Source: Paralvinella palmiformis
Taxonomy: Eukaryota > Annelida > Polychaeta > Terebellida > Alvinellidae
Direction of reading: 5' to 3'
NCBI GenBank assembly: GCA_025642065.1
Contig: JAODUP010001286.1
Coordinates: 18,796 to 82,795, forward strand
Length of the DNA stretch: 64,000 nucleotides
Shown in pieces: positions 12,270 through 23,429 of this stretch. The position numbers were made by a program, and so were the translations under genes. The notes beneath the pieces were generated by a model, which saw only the letters and a list, made by a program, of their open reading frames with translations, did not search any database and was not told where the DNA came from. Each line of letters begins with the position of its first letter. Positions within the stretch are counted from its first letter, which is position 1.

Positions 12270-12646
12270 CATCTTACATCATTATTGTGGCAAATAGCAA
12301 CGCTCTAAGTTTAATGCGAAATGTGAACAATTTCGATATATACAATTAAGAACTTCAATTCTTATATAAATGTACCTCAAACATGACCTTCAGAAACGCT
12401 ACCGATGAATTTTATTCCACTATTTGTAGTCATCAACCAGAGATTCAATTCTGTACTTCTGAAAATATATTCGTTGTCACACATCTTACATCATTATTGT
12501 GGCAAATAGCAACGCTCTAAGTTTAATGCGAAATATGAACAATTTCAATATAAACAATTAAGAACTTCAATTCTTATATAAATATACCTCAAACATGACC
12601 TTCAGAAACGCTACCAATGAATTTTATTCCACTATTTGTATTCATC
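12270..12646 (+). repeat. Tandem duplication of a 165-bp segment
   Basis: 12270-12434 and 12482-12646 are nearly identical (about six differences by eye) at an offset of 212 bp, joined by 47 bp of spacer. Five of the differences fall at G in the first copy, four of them G versus A. A more diverged relative lies at about 4480-4500 in unit R copy A. Confidence 0.9.
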
Positions 12647-13496
12647 TGTATGTCAGTATGTTTGTCTGTCCTTCTATCTGTGCATCCGTCCGTCTGTCAG
12701 TCTATCTGTTTCCTGTGTTAAGTGATTTTACATCAAACTTTAACTATTCAAACAACCTGACATTCTATTCCTGGTATATTCCTGCTATTCTTAAACAATT
12801 CCGCACCAACTTGACTCCCAGATGAGGATACTAAACAAATCCATCGATATGCCAAACCGTATCCGAATACATTATCGGCTGAATCTTACACTACGATCTC
12901 GGGTTAGAAGCCTAAGAATCGCTGTGTTGCATGGCGATTGACGCGTGTAGTCGCCGATAAATGGCTTCCTGAAAAGCTGTATTTAAGCTATTTAACAGCT
13001 GTATTTGGATTATTTATAGTGTATTAAGGGTATATGATCTCCAGATCGTAATTTGGCATTTAATAGAAATGGCACAAACTTCATCCAATAGATATATGAC
13101 AATAAACTAAGTAACATTCAGCGCGATTTGCATGGCGGTCCTAGTCCGGTCAGTCTAGTTCAAACAATTTTGTTTGTAGACTTTTTGCCACCTGACATAA
13201 CGATGTGAATGGATTTAATCAATGATCACATATTTTATAATTCAATGGGTGATTCCTATTACTGTGACATTGCTATTTATGCATGATACCTTGTACAAAT
13301 ATATTGAAAATGAACTGTTTTATTTTCTGATTCAGCCATTCGTGCAATGTTTACAACATGTAAATATCAACGGTGTTAATATTATAATTTAATAAATAAA
13401 TAAAAATAATATATAGGTGATACATATATGATTGGTTACCAGGTACAAGGTACACATACACACATACATATGCGCATACACACTCACATACATATT

Positions 13497-13646
13497 GGAC
13501 CACATATCATTACAACCTGAGTTCGAATGTCGGCATGAGCATATCTGAAGAGTGTTTCATCTTTGACTTCGTTTCATTACCTTTGTAGGTCACTCGGGCC
13601 ATTTAGCGCAAAAGTGGCCGTAAAATTATTATCATCATCATCATCT
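13497..13646 (+). mobile_element. tRNA-headed SINE, copy 2 (5'-truncated)
   Basis: It matches the 10.27 kb SINE from the anticodon region onward, with a better B-box (GAGTTCGAATGTC). The body has CATATCTGAAGAGTGTTTC, TTTGACTTCG, GGTCACTCGGGCCATTTAG and AAAAGTGGCCGTAAAA. The tail is (ATT/ATC)n. The A-box half is missing. Confidence 0.8.
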
Positions 13647-14699
13647 CATTTAAAGTAGTCTAATTTGGGAAGCTCCTCCTCGTTCAACTTCGTATTGGTT
13701 CAATCTAATAAGATAATTTTGGTTTTCCAACCAAAGTAATACGAACTATTTTTGAAGTCAGCTGACCTCTGGTATGAACCAGTTATATGATGTAGATAAT
13801 ACTTTTTTCATCATATGTAAATGATGGTCGAGACCACATATAATCAAATGTTTGACCTCATATTTTATACCACGTGATATTCATAAAACCTGATGCTAAG
13901 ATCGGGTGATGTCCTGCGATCACGGGATGCAAGGTCATGCGATCACTTCGGCCGCATCATAACATTTGTGAGTTGATGGCCGTTACATAAAAACACGTGC
14001 TCTGAAAATTTCTGGGATACACTATTAAACATATACAGAGACGCTGATACATGCGCACACGCACGCTGGCGTATATATATTCGCATACAAGCCAGCCAGA
14101 AATGTATCTTTCCACTCTATTTCATATATATAGTTTAGCGACATAAAACTCTCATAATATCACTGACATACAGGTAAAATATATACATACAAGACCACAG
14201 ATTTAATATCACATACAGTATACAACCTGACAAAATACAATAGTCCAAAGGATTACGTTACTTTTGAAGTAATTGAATATTTATGTACTTCTTGAATAAA
14301 ACTTGTATTCAACAATTTATCTCTTCTTTGTATACATGACCATGATTATTAATACATGCTTCCCTAAATGGAAGTATGATTAATTGCCATTGCCTGGCTA
14401 ATTTTCAGCATACAAATCAAGCGATTCGGAGAGTTTGTGAATGTATTTTGTCACAATTATCGTAAACATTTATTTTCATGTGGTATCATCATTAATGACA
14501 GTGCACCCGATTGGTTACATTGTCATACATATGCCTATTTGTCCAAACCTTTATCTCAAGTGCTAAATCAATAATGACACAGGTTATACATTCAGAATGA
14601 GGAGATAGTATATTTCAGAAATTTCTGACCGACCTATGACTCATTCTTAATATAGTTGATGAAAATATTTTAAAGAAGACACTGTCTTCTGAATCGTCA

Positions 14700-15885
14700 T
14701 CTAATTGCTTCCTTTGAGATTTCTTTATACATCACACCTAGAATCTCCTTTGAATCCTTAATTTCAGATATTGAACTGACTTTTCCATCTAAGAAATTAG
14801 CTTATAGTCAAAATAAGTGACTGTCAGTTTTAATATCCGAATTAATTAGGCCAGACGATATAATACATTTAGGCCTTTAGGTTTCTAAGTCCATGTTTGG
14901 GAACAGGTTGATGAAGAAATAGGTCAAAAATCTTTTTTTAAGTCCAATATTTAGTCAATAACACCCATCAGTCAATATTTCGACTTAATTGTTGAGTGGT
15001 CTAATATCGTTAACTCCTTGTAAAGGCACTCTATTATAAAAAACCTTTGAAATACAAATAATAACCTAGAAATGAAAATAAAAACTATCTGCTTAAAAGG
15101 GGACTAATACGTGATGATGGTGACGAAATTTGCTAGTTTCTTTAACTGCCTTCCTTAATAGGTACGTATTATACAAGCATATATTCGTCCTAGCCTTTCA
15201 ACATTTATTTTGTTCGAATAGAAGTGACTTCGTCTGAATGAGAATATTCAGCTTAATGGCAAGAATTATCGTATTCCTACCCCGACTGCGACCAAAGTCG
15301 TTTTGAACTGTGTCAGTCTCATGGATGTTTAGCTTGTCCCAGCTCTCGTAGCATTTTCTATTCCAACAAATTCTAACAAATGTGCCTGCATAGTAGTTAT
15401 TGAATCGATCATTAAGCGACCCATATACCCCAAGATTCAAAAGCTATACTTATAATTCCAAAATAGCCAGAAATTCCTTGTTGTTATCGCATAACAAGAA
15501 ATCATGAGTTACATATAAATGAGAAAACAGTAATGGTCTAAATACAGGTTATAGCGCATTCCATCGTTTGTTTTTAAGTCGATGTTCAAATTATGTTGAA
15601 TAATTCGGATGACTGCAAATTGAAAATCAAACCACAAACTTAGGTTAACTCCAAGTTTAGTAAGTGCCTATAAGAAGAAAAATAACACATACAAAATATT
15701 TTTAAAGTGCAGATCAAAAGAAAGTGAAATTAAATACAAAGTGTACAAAATCAAGATAATTACCATATTAAGGATTTCTGATAAAACAATAGTATGGTAA
15801 CACATTGGTTAAATATAAAAAATAATAACAAAAATAATCGGTAGTTATTAAATGAAATAACTATGAGAAAGAAAAATTCGTACAA
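14700..15885. other. AT-rich non-coding stretch
   Basis: No family motif was recognised; the one 80-residue ORF (15198-15440, minus) has none. Confidence 0.5.
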
Positions 15886-15889
15886 ATGG

Positions 15890-17518
15890 CCAAATGTATT
15901 TTACTGTAGTAGCCAGTTGGTGTCGGTTAAGAAAACAATATCTGATGGTTTTAACAATTTCTTTACAAAAATCGGTCCTGTGTTGGGCAAAACATAAAAA
16001 ATGTTGTGGCTATGATGGTATCAATATGCCTTTAGTTTTAGATCCTTCAATTATATTGTACAATCTTTAACATATACCTGTGACAAATCATTTGAAACTG
16101 GTATATTTCCAGATGAGGTGAAGATTGTCAATATTGTACCTTTATTTAAGGATGGGGAACGTAAAGAATTTTCTAATTATAGACCTGGGACTAATTTTGC
16201 CTCAATTTTAAATATTCTTCAAAAAGACCAATATTATATACAAAAGTCAGTATGGCACCAGATACGTCCCCTGTACATGATTGGTACATACGGAATTAAT
16301 CGAATATATCACTAATAATTTAGATAGTAATTTGGTAACAACTGATGTTTTTATTGATTTTAAGAAAGCATTTGATATCATAGGTCATTCCATTTTGATT
16401 AAAAAAACTATGCCATTATGGTGTACGAGATATTGTTTCAATTTGGATAAAATATTATTTAACTAACATAAAACAATTGGTTGTTTATGATGATATTTCT
16501 TCAGATTATAGAACTATGCTATGTGGAATTCCACAAGGTTCTATTTTGAGACCTATTTTATTTTTTACTAGATATCAACGATCTGACAAATATTTCAATA
16601 AATTAAATTTTATATTGTTTGCTAATGATGCCAATGCATTTTATGCTGGCAAAAGCATAACATAGGTTAATAATGTATTGAACAATAAATTAAGGCAAAT
16701 GAGTAAATCGTTTAAAGCTAATAAATTATCTCTGAATATCAATAAAACAAATTACATGTGTTTCCATAAGCGCCTTATCTGGATGATTGTAAACTCCAGA
16801 TTCATGGATTATAAGTCAGTAGAGTACAAGATACTAAATTCCTAGGAGTAATGGTACATGGAAAATTGTCATGGTATAAACGTATTAATGCTGTTTATAA
16901 AAAAGTCTCCAAAAATATTTATATTATTTACACATGTTAAACATGTTATACTGTGCATTAATACTTGCATTTTTTAGATATTTAAAATTAAAAACCTTGA
17001 TTATAATCTATTAATTCAAAAAAATATGTTACCTATCAATCTACAAACAAAAAATCACAACAAGGTAAGAAATACATTCCTATGGTAAAAGGTCTAGTAA
17101 AAAGGGAAGGCTTAATGTAAACTGTTGTAAGACGAAAACAAATAATGAGGTCAATTAATGTTATGGCTTTTAAATTATAAAACCAATTAGATGCTAATGT
17201 TCATAATGTTAAAACAATTCATATTTGTAAGCAAATAATTAAGAATATGTTCATTTCTTTATATGACTGATACCGATGCTTAGGTATGTCCATAATCACT
17301 TCAAAATTGTACTTAAATAGATTTGTTGCTGTTTCATAAAGATATAATAGTGTATTTTGACTATTCTACATTTGTTTTATTTTAAACTTTGTCATGAATG
17401 TTTTAATGTTATATTAAGGGGAATGCATTATATAAGCAATGTTTCTATCATCATCCTTTTAAACATTCAATGATGTATTGTGGATGTTGGAATAAACAAA
17501 TTGAATTGAATTGAACAG
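15890..17518 (+). mobile_element. Jockey-group LINE, degenerate RT with FAND box
   Basis: This is a second LINE of the same broad group as the one at 5.95 kb. Readable pieces are ISDGFNNFFTKIG (about 15945), MKIVNIVPLFKDGERKEF with SNYRPG (16118-16200), FIDFKKAFDIIGHSILIKK (16350-16410), MLCGIPQGSILRPILFF (16515-16570), FILFANDANAFYAGKSI (16609-16660), KSFKANKLSLNINKTNYMCF (about 16708-16760) and TKFLGVMVHGKLSW (16831-16875). Pieces lie in different frames. The catalytic FADD has become FAND (16618-16629), losing one metal-binding aspartate. The 3' end is a GAATTGAATTGAA tail at about 17500-17518. The endonuclease is absent. Confidence 0.87.
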
Positions 17519-17519
17519 T

Positions 17520-18380
17520 GTGTATTATTAATAATTACTTTGATTTGAACTGGACTGGTAGCCAATTTGTCAATTACAGTATTCCTAAAAGGATCAAACC
17601 TAAGATAAATATACTTTAATTTACAGCACTAGAGGTTCGAATCAATGAGGATCCATGAGGTGGATATACATCAGCTAACGAGGTTAAGCCACATGATAAT
17701 TAGTTTAGAGATATCGACGCTTTGATAGTTTTACGTTGAAACAATACCTCGTCAGTCACTAATGCCTTAGATAAAGGTTTTCATTTAGCAAATGCTTATA
17801 TCAAATTACATATTATATTTAATCTTTATTCTCATTGAATCAAGATCAACACTGGCATCATGTAGCTTATCTGCTAACTAACGTCATTGGTACAAAAAGA
17901 TTGTCAAATAAAAGAATAATAGTTAATGGTAGGTAACTCGTATTTATAAATAATTAACTTTACATGTAAATAAATTCTAACAAACCTTTTCTGTCCAGAT
18001 GACATTTGTGCGCACTAAGTTTTGCGGATATATTATACCGTATTTAGATATATATTCATCCTCCATATAGTCTCTGAATGTTACTAACCTAAAATTATAG
18101 CTCTCCCATTGCCAACTCCGGGAAAGCTAATTAATTTAATAAGAGCGTCTATTTGTTTAAATCTATATATTTTTGTTCGAGAAATGTTACTTGGTTGCAA
18201 ATGTTTGAAAATCTCCCAAATATTTCTTTATCTAAATGTATTTAAGTTTTCTTCACTGCTAATTCGTAATAGATTATGAAATTAAAATTAATTACATGTA
18301 TTAAATATAGCTATACTTATAAGAATCCACATTTTGCTGTATATCCATGGACGTGTACCGATATATATGGTTCATATAAG
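17520..18380. other. AT-rich non-coding stretch
   Basis: No coding similarity or clear repeat seen. Confidence 0.55.
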
Positions 18381-18383
18381 TAG

Positions 18384-18860
18384 GATTTATTTAGATATTC
18401 GAACCCAGAATAAAGCTGAGATCAGCATCTGAGGTGTCGAAATGTTTTATATACAGGTTTCTTTTGGACCACAGAAAATTACTGTTGAATGTATGTAGCA
18501 AGTCACCATTGAACCACACTCACGTGTTGTTTGTTGCGAGCTGTGGTATCAAATGGTATGTTTTTAACGTGCTTCCGCTTTTTGTACGTAGCCTGCATGT
18601 AGCCGCTTTCCTGTGGGCGTGACATATTTGTCACGTACGAAAAGCGAATTAGCTGGTTCCCACAGGCTGATGAGTAGACCAGACACATGCTTAGGTAAAC
18701 GCATACATGTATCAATATGTGAAGGGATGGAACATTTTATTTTTAGATTAATGTATGTATAGTTGTATTTGTATTTAGATTTATGAAGGTAGGTCTCGAA
18801 GGATGTTTAGATATGTTGATGATCTGTGCCTGTTGCCTCTTTATATGTACCCTAAAACAC
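18384..18860 (+). repeat. Element P copy 1
   Basis: Nearly identical to 27955-28437 from GAACCCAGAATAAAGCTGAG through CTGAGGTGTCGAAATG, GGACCACAGAAAATTACTG and the GCTGATGAGTAGACCAGACA block to TTTCGAAGGATG. Its 3' part (18745-18860) also matches 27072-27180. It holds a nested inverted repeat: outer arms CCTGTGGG (18610-18617) and CCCACAGG (18659-18666), enclosing a perfect hairpin CGTGACA-TATT-TGTCACG (18618-18635). It runs directly into (CA)n. It could be the end of a Penelope or LTR-type retroelement, but no coding link is visible. Confidence 0.75.
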
Positions 18861-18934
18861 ACACACACACACAGACACACACACACACATGCACACACAC
18901 ACACACACACATGCACACACACACACACACAAAA

Positions 18935-18980
<46 letters not shown>
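18853..18980. repeat. Compound (CA)n-(TA)n microsatellite
   Basis: (CA)n at 18857-18932, interrupted by GACA and GCA variants, then (TA)n at 18937-18980. Confidence 0.96.
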
Positions 18981-18983
<3 letters not shown>

Positions 18984-18984
18984 A

Positions 18985-19890
18985 CATTCATTTAACCAGA
19001 CCTTTAATTTTATAGTTCATGTCTTATTTGATGGATGAAACCACCGTTTGATGGAATATAATTCTATTTATTAAACAGAACCAATATAAATTTGACATAT
19101 ATTTTCTCTGTAGTCATGTATGACGCGGTACACGTATTCCCCAAACATAATACATATTTCCTGTCTAAGATGTCCTTTAAGAAGAATAAAATTCGTTTAG
19201 ATGCCGAATATATTCAATTAGGATCGTGTTGCATAGATATTGCCAAATCGGAGTAACACTAGATCATAGAATTTAACTAGTCTTATTCCGACAACAATAA
19301 AAAATATTGTGAATTATTTGAGTGTTTAAGTATTTTAGTTAGAGAAATTCTCTATGACAACATCAAACAGATCGACAAAGCTACTTAGTTAGTAAGTTAT
19401 TTGACAAGTCAGTGGGTCGGTCGGTCGGTCGGTCAGTTGATCAGTTAGGTAACTAGCTAAGCAATCAATTAATATTCCTATTTATCATACAATTAGACAA
19501 TTCCTTTACATGCTAGTTGTACTTAATTAGTTAATTAAATTATTTAGTCAGTTATTCAGTCAGTCAATAAGTCAGTCAGATATGGAGATCACTCAGTTCA
19601 TTAACACACCGTCTGCATAAAGGATGCTCCAAAGTAGCCATGTTACGATAACAGTTATGGACGCATGCGTGCGTTGCATGAGGCTTAGATGGATTAAGCA
19701 TCATACACGTTGTTAACGCAACTCATTGTACTTGCCTACATCTTTCAGTAGTTTGATGTTGTTGTCTCCTACTTACATCCATCTTGTGAAAGTTTAACAA
19801 AAACGAACCTAGCCTGGGTAATCAGGTTTGATAGGAAACTGGGTAATACTAATGCTAATAATAATACTTGCCGGACATATACGCCAAATA
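18985..19890. other. AT-rich stretch with degenerate TCAG/TCGG repeats
   Basis: 19410-19440 has (GGTC)n and 19545-19580 has TCAG repeats, resembling the tetranucleotide block of unit R at 4.23, 25.8 and 51.0 kb. No ORF with a recognisable family. Confidence 0.5.

Positions 19891-19892
<2 letters not shown>

Positions 19893-19949
<57 letters not shown>
19893..19949. repeat. (TA)n microsatellite
   Basis: About 57 bp of AT dinucleotide. Confidence 0.95.
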
Positions 19950-19952
<3 letters not shown>

Positions 19953-20029
19953 CATCCCTTTTAATTTATCAACTGCTAACAAGATTTGTCAGCGGAAGCA
20001 AAAGACTTTTTTAATCTTTCACAGTTTTC

Positions 20030-20170
20030 TGGATGACTTTCTAATTGACTCGAGTTCATACAGATCTGCATGGATCATGCCATAGTTTGATTGGTAAGTT
20101 GTTAGCAAAATCCTGAAATGAATACGCTATCTAAGAAGCGTCCAATATGATTAATACACAAATAGCATGA
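20030..20170 (-). mobile_element. LINE RT C-terminal fragment, minus strand
   Basis: The minus strand reads RIHFRILLTTYQSN, then LYELESIRKSSRKL. This matches the block after LHWLPV in the fragment at 43.17-43.33 kb (HIHFKILLITYKYIND, MAPEYLC, IRKSSRKLRSSS). The shared SIRKSSRKL motif suggests that both belong to one family. It is short and 5'-truncated. Confidence 0.65.
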
Positions 20171-20179
20171 TGTCACCAT

Positions 20180-21540
20180 AGAAGCTGCCGAATTATTATT
20201 TCACTGAAGGTGATTGATATTATAATCAGATATGCCATATTAGTGTCATTTATAATAAGCAAAATGAAAAATATCAAAAGGATGGGTCATTTTAACAAGT
20301 GTTCTTGTGTCAAGATATCATTTACACAGTGGACGTTCTTAAGGTGATTGTATGCACCTTGGAATATTAATGTGACAAGTTCAAGCATATTGACATATCT
20401 GGCACCAATAACCCTCAGATTTATTAATGACTCATTACAGGTAATGGAAGATGCACCAAATTTGTGTTATCATTCATTCAATTCTTCAAGGATGAGGAGT
20501 ACTTTAACTCATAATATATATGGCGTTGTTTCGTCTGTATGCAACTGGTATTTACCTGCGTGAGAGAACACCAGAAAAGGTACCTAGAAAAGACGCTCTC
20601 CTGAATCGTTGTTCCAAATACCACTGAAACCATTCATGTACCTAAGCTAACAAATCAAGCATGTCTTTCAAGCCTGTCGTAAGTCCTATTAAATGCAACA
20701 GAGGGGTAAAGATACATATAATATTGCCTTACCTTATTAGAGTAATATCATACGATAACAGCCTACACTAACCAATGTTGTTTGGGTGCAGTGATTACTT
20801 GTATACGCCGATTATGGAATACAAATTAGCTTCGACTTAAAACAGCTACGTTTTCTATAATTTTAGATAAAACGTTAATAATAGAATTGTTCATAGCCTT
20901 AAAGCCCAAACAATTTCGTTTTTACAATTGGTCTTACACCTAGATATAAAAATTAATTATCTATCGTTCTAAATGAGGCGAGCAAAACATGCCAACACCA
21001 ACAACCATCGCCCCATTTACGCACAAATATAAATTAAATATGTAGTATACCATAACAAAACTAAAATAAGTTGTACTTGTGTGGCCCATCTGATAACCGA
21101 ACTATCTGAGAAATATTCCGGTCCCTTAACATCAAACGTCGGCCTTATATATTTCCCTTTAGTTGTTGGTAATGCTCAGAGACAAAACACTAGCATCTGT
21201 CTCATTGAGATAACCAGTTATGTTAATAAATACCATCCTCGGCTATTATTAGCCATTATATAAAACGTCATATTTTACATCAACGGATATCTGTTTCTTT
21301 GAAGTATTCATTACGTTATAACAATCTCAGTTGATAATGACAGTCTCTCGCTACGTCTCAATTATACTGATTAGCCTCTTATTAAAATGATATCCCATCT
21401 GACGAATACACAAACTATCACTATCATTATTATTATTATTATTCCTAATATAGACTGGTAAACGTAAGCTCTTCCAAATAGTACCGTTATATTGACGGTA
21501 TAATTATAAACATCACGAAAACCTGAGCCCACGCCTTTAT
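20180..21540. other. Non-coding stretch
   Basis: No family motif. 21085-21160 (TATCTGAGAAATATTCCGG) resembles 40360-40430 (TATCCGAGAAATATTCGAG), a possible short dispersed repeat. Confidence 0.45.
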
Positions 21541-21554
21541 TATATGTAACATAA

Positions 21555-21586
21555 AATAACATACACACACAAACACACACACACAC

Positions 21587-21681
<95 letters not shown>

Positions 21682-21760
21682 TACATATGTACATACATAC
21701 ATACATACATACATACATACAAACATACATACATATATACATACATACATAAATATACAT
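21555..21760. repeat. Compound (CA)n-(TA)n-(CATA)n microsatellite
   Basis: (CA)n to 21622, (TA)n to about 21675, then (CATA)n to 21755. It directly abuts the Penelope-like remnant and truncates it on its 5' side. Confidence 0.97.
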
Positions 21761-21769
21761 ATACGTATT

Positions 21770-22222
21770 AATCCGACTAATCCTACAAATAGTCAGTGCT
21801 GTTCAAAACCATATGGGATTAGCAGATGTAGGTCATGCGAGATATTGTGTTCTTGTCACAATATCACAAGTACAGTTACCAATAAAACACATGGAATAAT
21901 AGGCAATTTAGACTGTAGCTCATCTAACATAATATATATCTGTGAATGTTTACCTTGCTCTAAACAGTATGTAGGCGAGAGTAATGGCGAACTTCGTGTT
22001 AGAATGAATCGCCACAGATTTGCGATTAATTCAAAAGTGATGTATTCTGCGTTATTCACGCATCTTCTAGAACATACACAGATAAATACAGACTTGCCCG
22101 AACTATCTCTAGAAGACTATGATTTAATTCCGATTGAGCAGTTACCTACTACAGGTTCATACACTCAAGACAAGATAAATAGATTAATTCGGGAAATAAG
22201 AAAAGATATTAAGATGTTATAA
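21770..22222 (+). mobile_element. Penelope-like element, GIY-YIG endonuclease domain
   Basis: One open frame from about 21770 to the stop at 22220-22222 encodes the GIY-YIG nuclease of a Penelope-like retroelement, which nicks target DNA for primed reverse transcription. A cysteine-rich lead (QCCSKPYGISRCRSCEILCSC) is followed by CSSSNIIYICECLPCSKQYV and then GESNGELRVRMNRHR. This gives the GIY-like Tyr (residue 31 counting from the Met at 21845), the YVG Tyr (42), Arg 51 or 53 and His 57, with a CxxC between the GIY and YIG parts as in this family. It ends in SYTQDKINRLIREIRKDIK without the usual E-x-x-WI-x-x-L ending. No RT domain lies upstream; a microsatellite does. The frame is intact, so it is younger than the LINEs here. 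Confidence 0.85.
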
Positions 22223-22416
22223 AACCTTTACAAAATGAGGACGGTGTCCCATTTGTGGTACCATTTTCAAAAACGGCTAACATAGCAGCAAGAATAATTA
22301 AAAAACATTCTAACATTCTCCAACAGAAAGAAGTGTTGAATGATTATGAATATAGAATTATCACAGCTTATTCTAAACACAAACATCTAGCTGGTTCCTT
22401 GGTTTCTCAGCCCTAG
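22222..22416 (+). mobile_element. Penelope-like RT-to-nuclease connector, displaced
   Basis: In frame 1, directly after the nuclease stop, the sequence reads NEDGVPFVVPFSKTANIAA, then RIIKKHSNILQQKEVLND and AYSKHKHLAGSLVS, ending at a stop at 22414. In canonical Penelope-like proteins a segment of this kind (VPF, NIxxIIKKHWxIL, RxxxNLxxxLV) joins the RT thumb to the nuclease and so lies before it. Here it follows the nuclease. That order could come from deletion between two head-to-tail copies, or from a permuted architecture. Confidence 0.6.
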
Positions 22417-22419
22417 TAA

Positions 22420-22840
22420 TTACTTCAGTAAAACAAAGCAATATTTTCTGAAGTAGATCTCAACCGAAGCTGCAACAAACATTCATTACTGACAGCAGTC
22501 AGATTTCAGTACACACAGTTAATTACTATTAATATGTGTATTTTGGTATCTTTACAGCTATGAAAGAAAAATTGGAAAGTTGGTTTATTTTCAATTACTC
22601 TAATCAAAACAGTTGTTTTGATTATAGTAACAGCGCTTCGTTCTAGACAAAGGCTACAAAGGTTAACAGTTTCTAGATTTTGGTTTGAAATTTAAAACTA
22701 GCTAGGGAATTCTGGTATAAATATTGCTGGCAAAGTAAATACTTTATACACATGCACTTGATAAAGGTTTCTTATAACCGAAACTAGTCGTGCTATTTTG
22801 GGCTGAGTGAAAATACTATTATTTCTGTCATTGTCGGAGG
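22420..22840 (+). mobile_element. Probable 3' region of the Penelope-like element
   Basis: Non-coding sequence ending in ACTTGATAAAGGTTTCTTAT followed by AACCGAAAC (22757-22785). It resembles the 'GAAG...CCGAAAC' motif often found near the 3' ends of Penelope-like elements. The extent is inferred. Confidence 0.4.
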
Positions 22841-22978
22841 TATTATAATTATTATCATAATATATATTATATGTACTGATATATATGCTTTATTTCCTGT
22901 TATAGCTGCGTTATATATGTACTAATATATAAAATTTGTTTTCTATTTAGGTAGTAGTCGTTTGATCATAATTATGTA

Positions 22979-22980
22979 AG

Positions 22981-23060
<80 letters not shown>
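22979..23060. repeat. (CA)n-(TA)n microsatellite
   Basis: (AC)n at 22981-23030 with one TATA break, then (TA)n to 23056. A mirrored (TA)n-(TG)n block follows at 23176-23256, about 120 bp away. Confidence 0.95.
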
Positions 23061-23065
<5 letters not shown>

Positions 23066-23174
23066 AACACAATCCCGATATATAAATGTAGTGCTTATTG
23101 TATGCTTAAAAAGGATGTGTGTAGCTGTGTCTGTATATGTTTGTTTGGGTGGATTTTATATCGGGATTTGTTTG

Positions 23175-23213
<39 letters not shown>

Positions 23214-23429
23214 ACATGTGTATGTGTGTGCGCGCGTGTGTATGTGTGTGTGTGTTTGTACGTCCAATGGAGTGAAGGGTCGAGAACAAATCGTAAAACA
23301 TATTTAAATATTAATATATAATTATCACCATGTTGACAATATTTAAAACATTAGGTTCTTTGAATCATGCTAAAACAAAAGCAAATGATACCGAGTGTTA
23401 GAAAATACTCTAATTATGATTGTCTCATA

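Larger units (their letters stand above)
12270..14680 (+). repeat. Unit R partial copy (A2)
   Basis: 12720-12990 aligns with copy D 51600-51860 (AAGTGATTT, CCGCACCAACTTGACTCC against CCGCACTAAATTGACTCC, GATGAGGATACTAAACA, CCGTATCCGAATACATT). 14250-14660 aligns with 43480-43930 and 52640-53060 (CTTCTTGAATAA, GCGATTCGGAGAGTTTGTGAA, ATCGTAAACATTTA, GACAGTGCACCCGATTGGTT). A SINE sits inside at 13.5 kb. The core block seen in copies A-E is not apparent. Confidence 0.6.

Noticed and set aside
18667..18720. Hammerhead ribozyme
   Set aside because: CTGATGAG follows a stem, but no GAAA after a second stem is present in either copy (GTAAAC or GTATAC instead).
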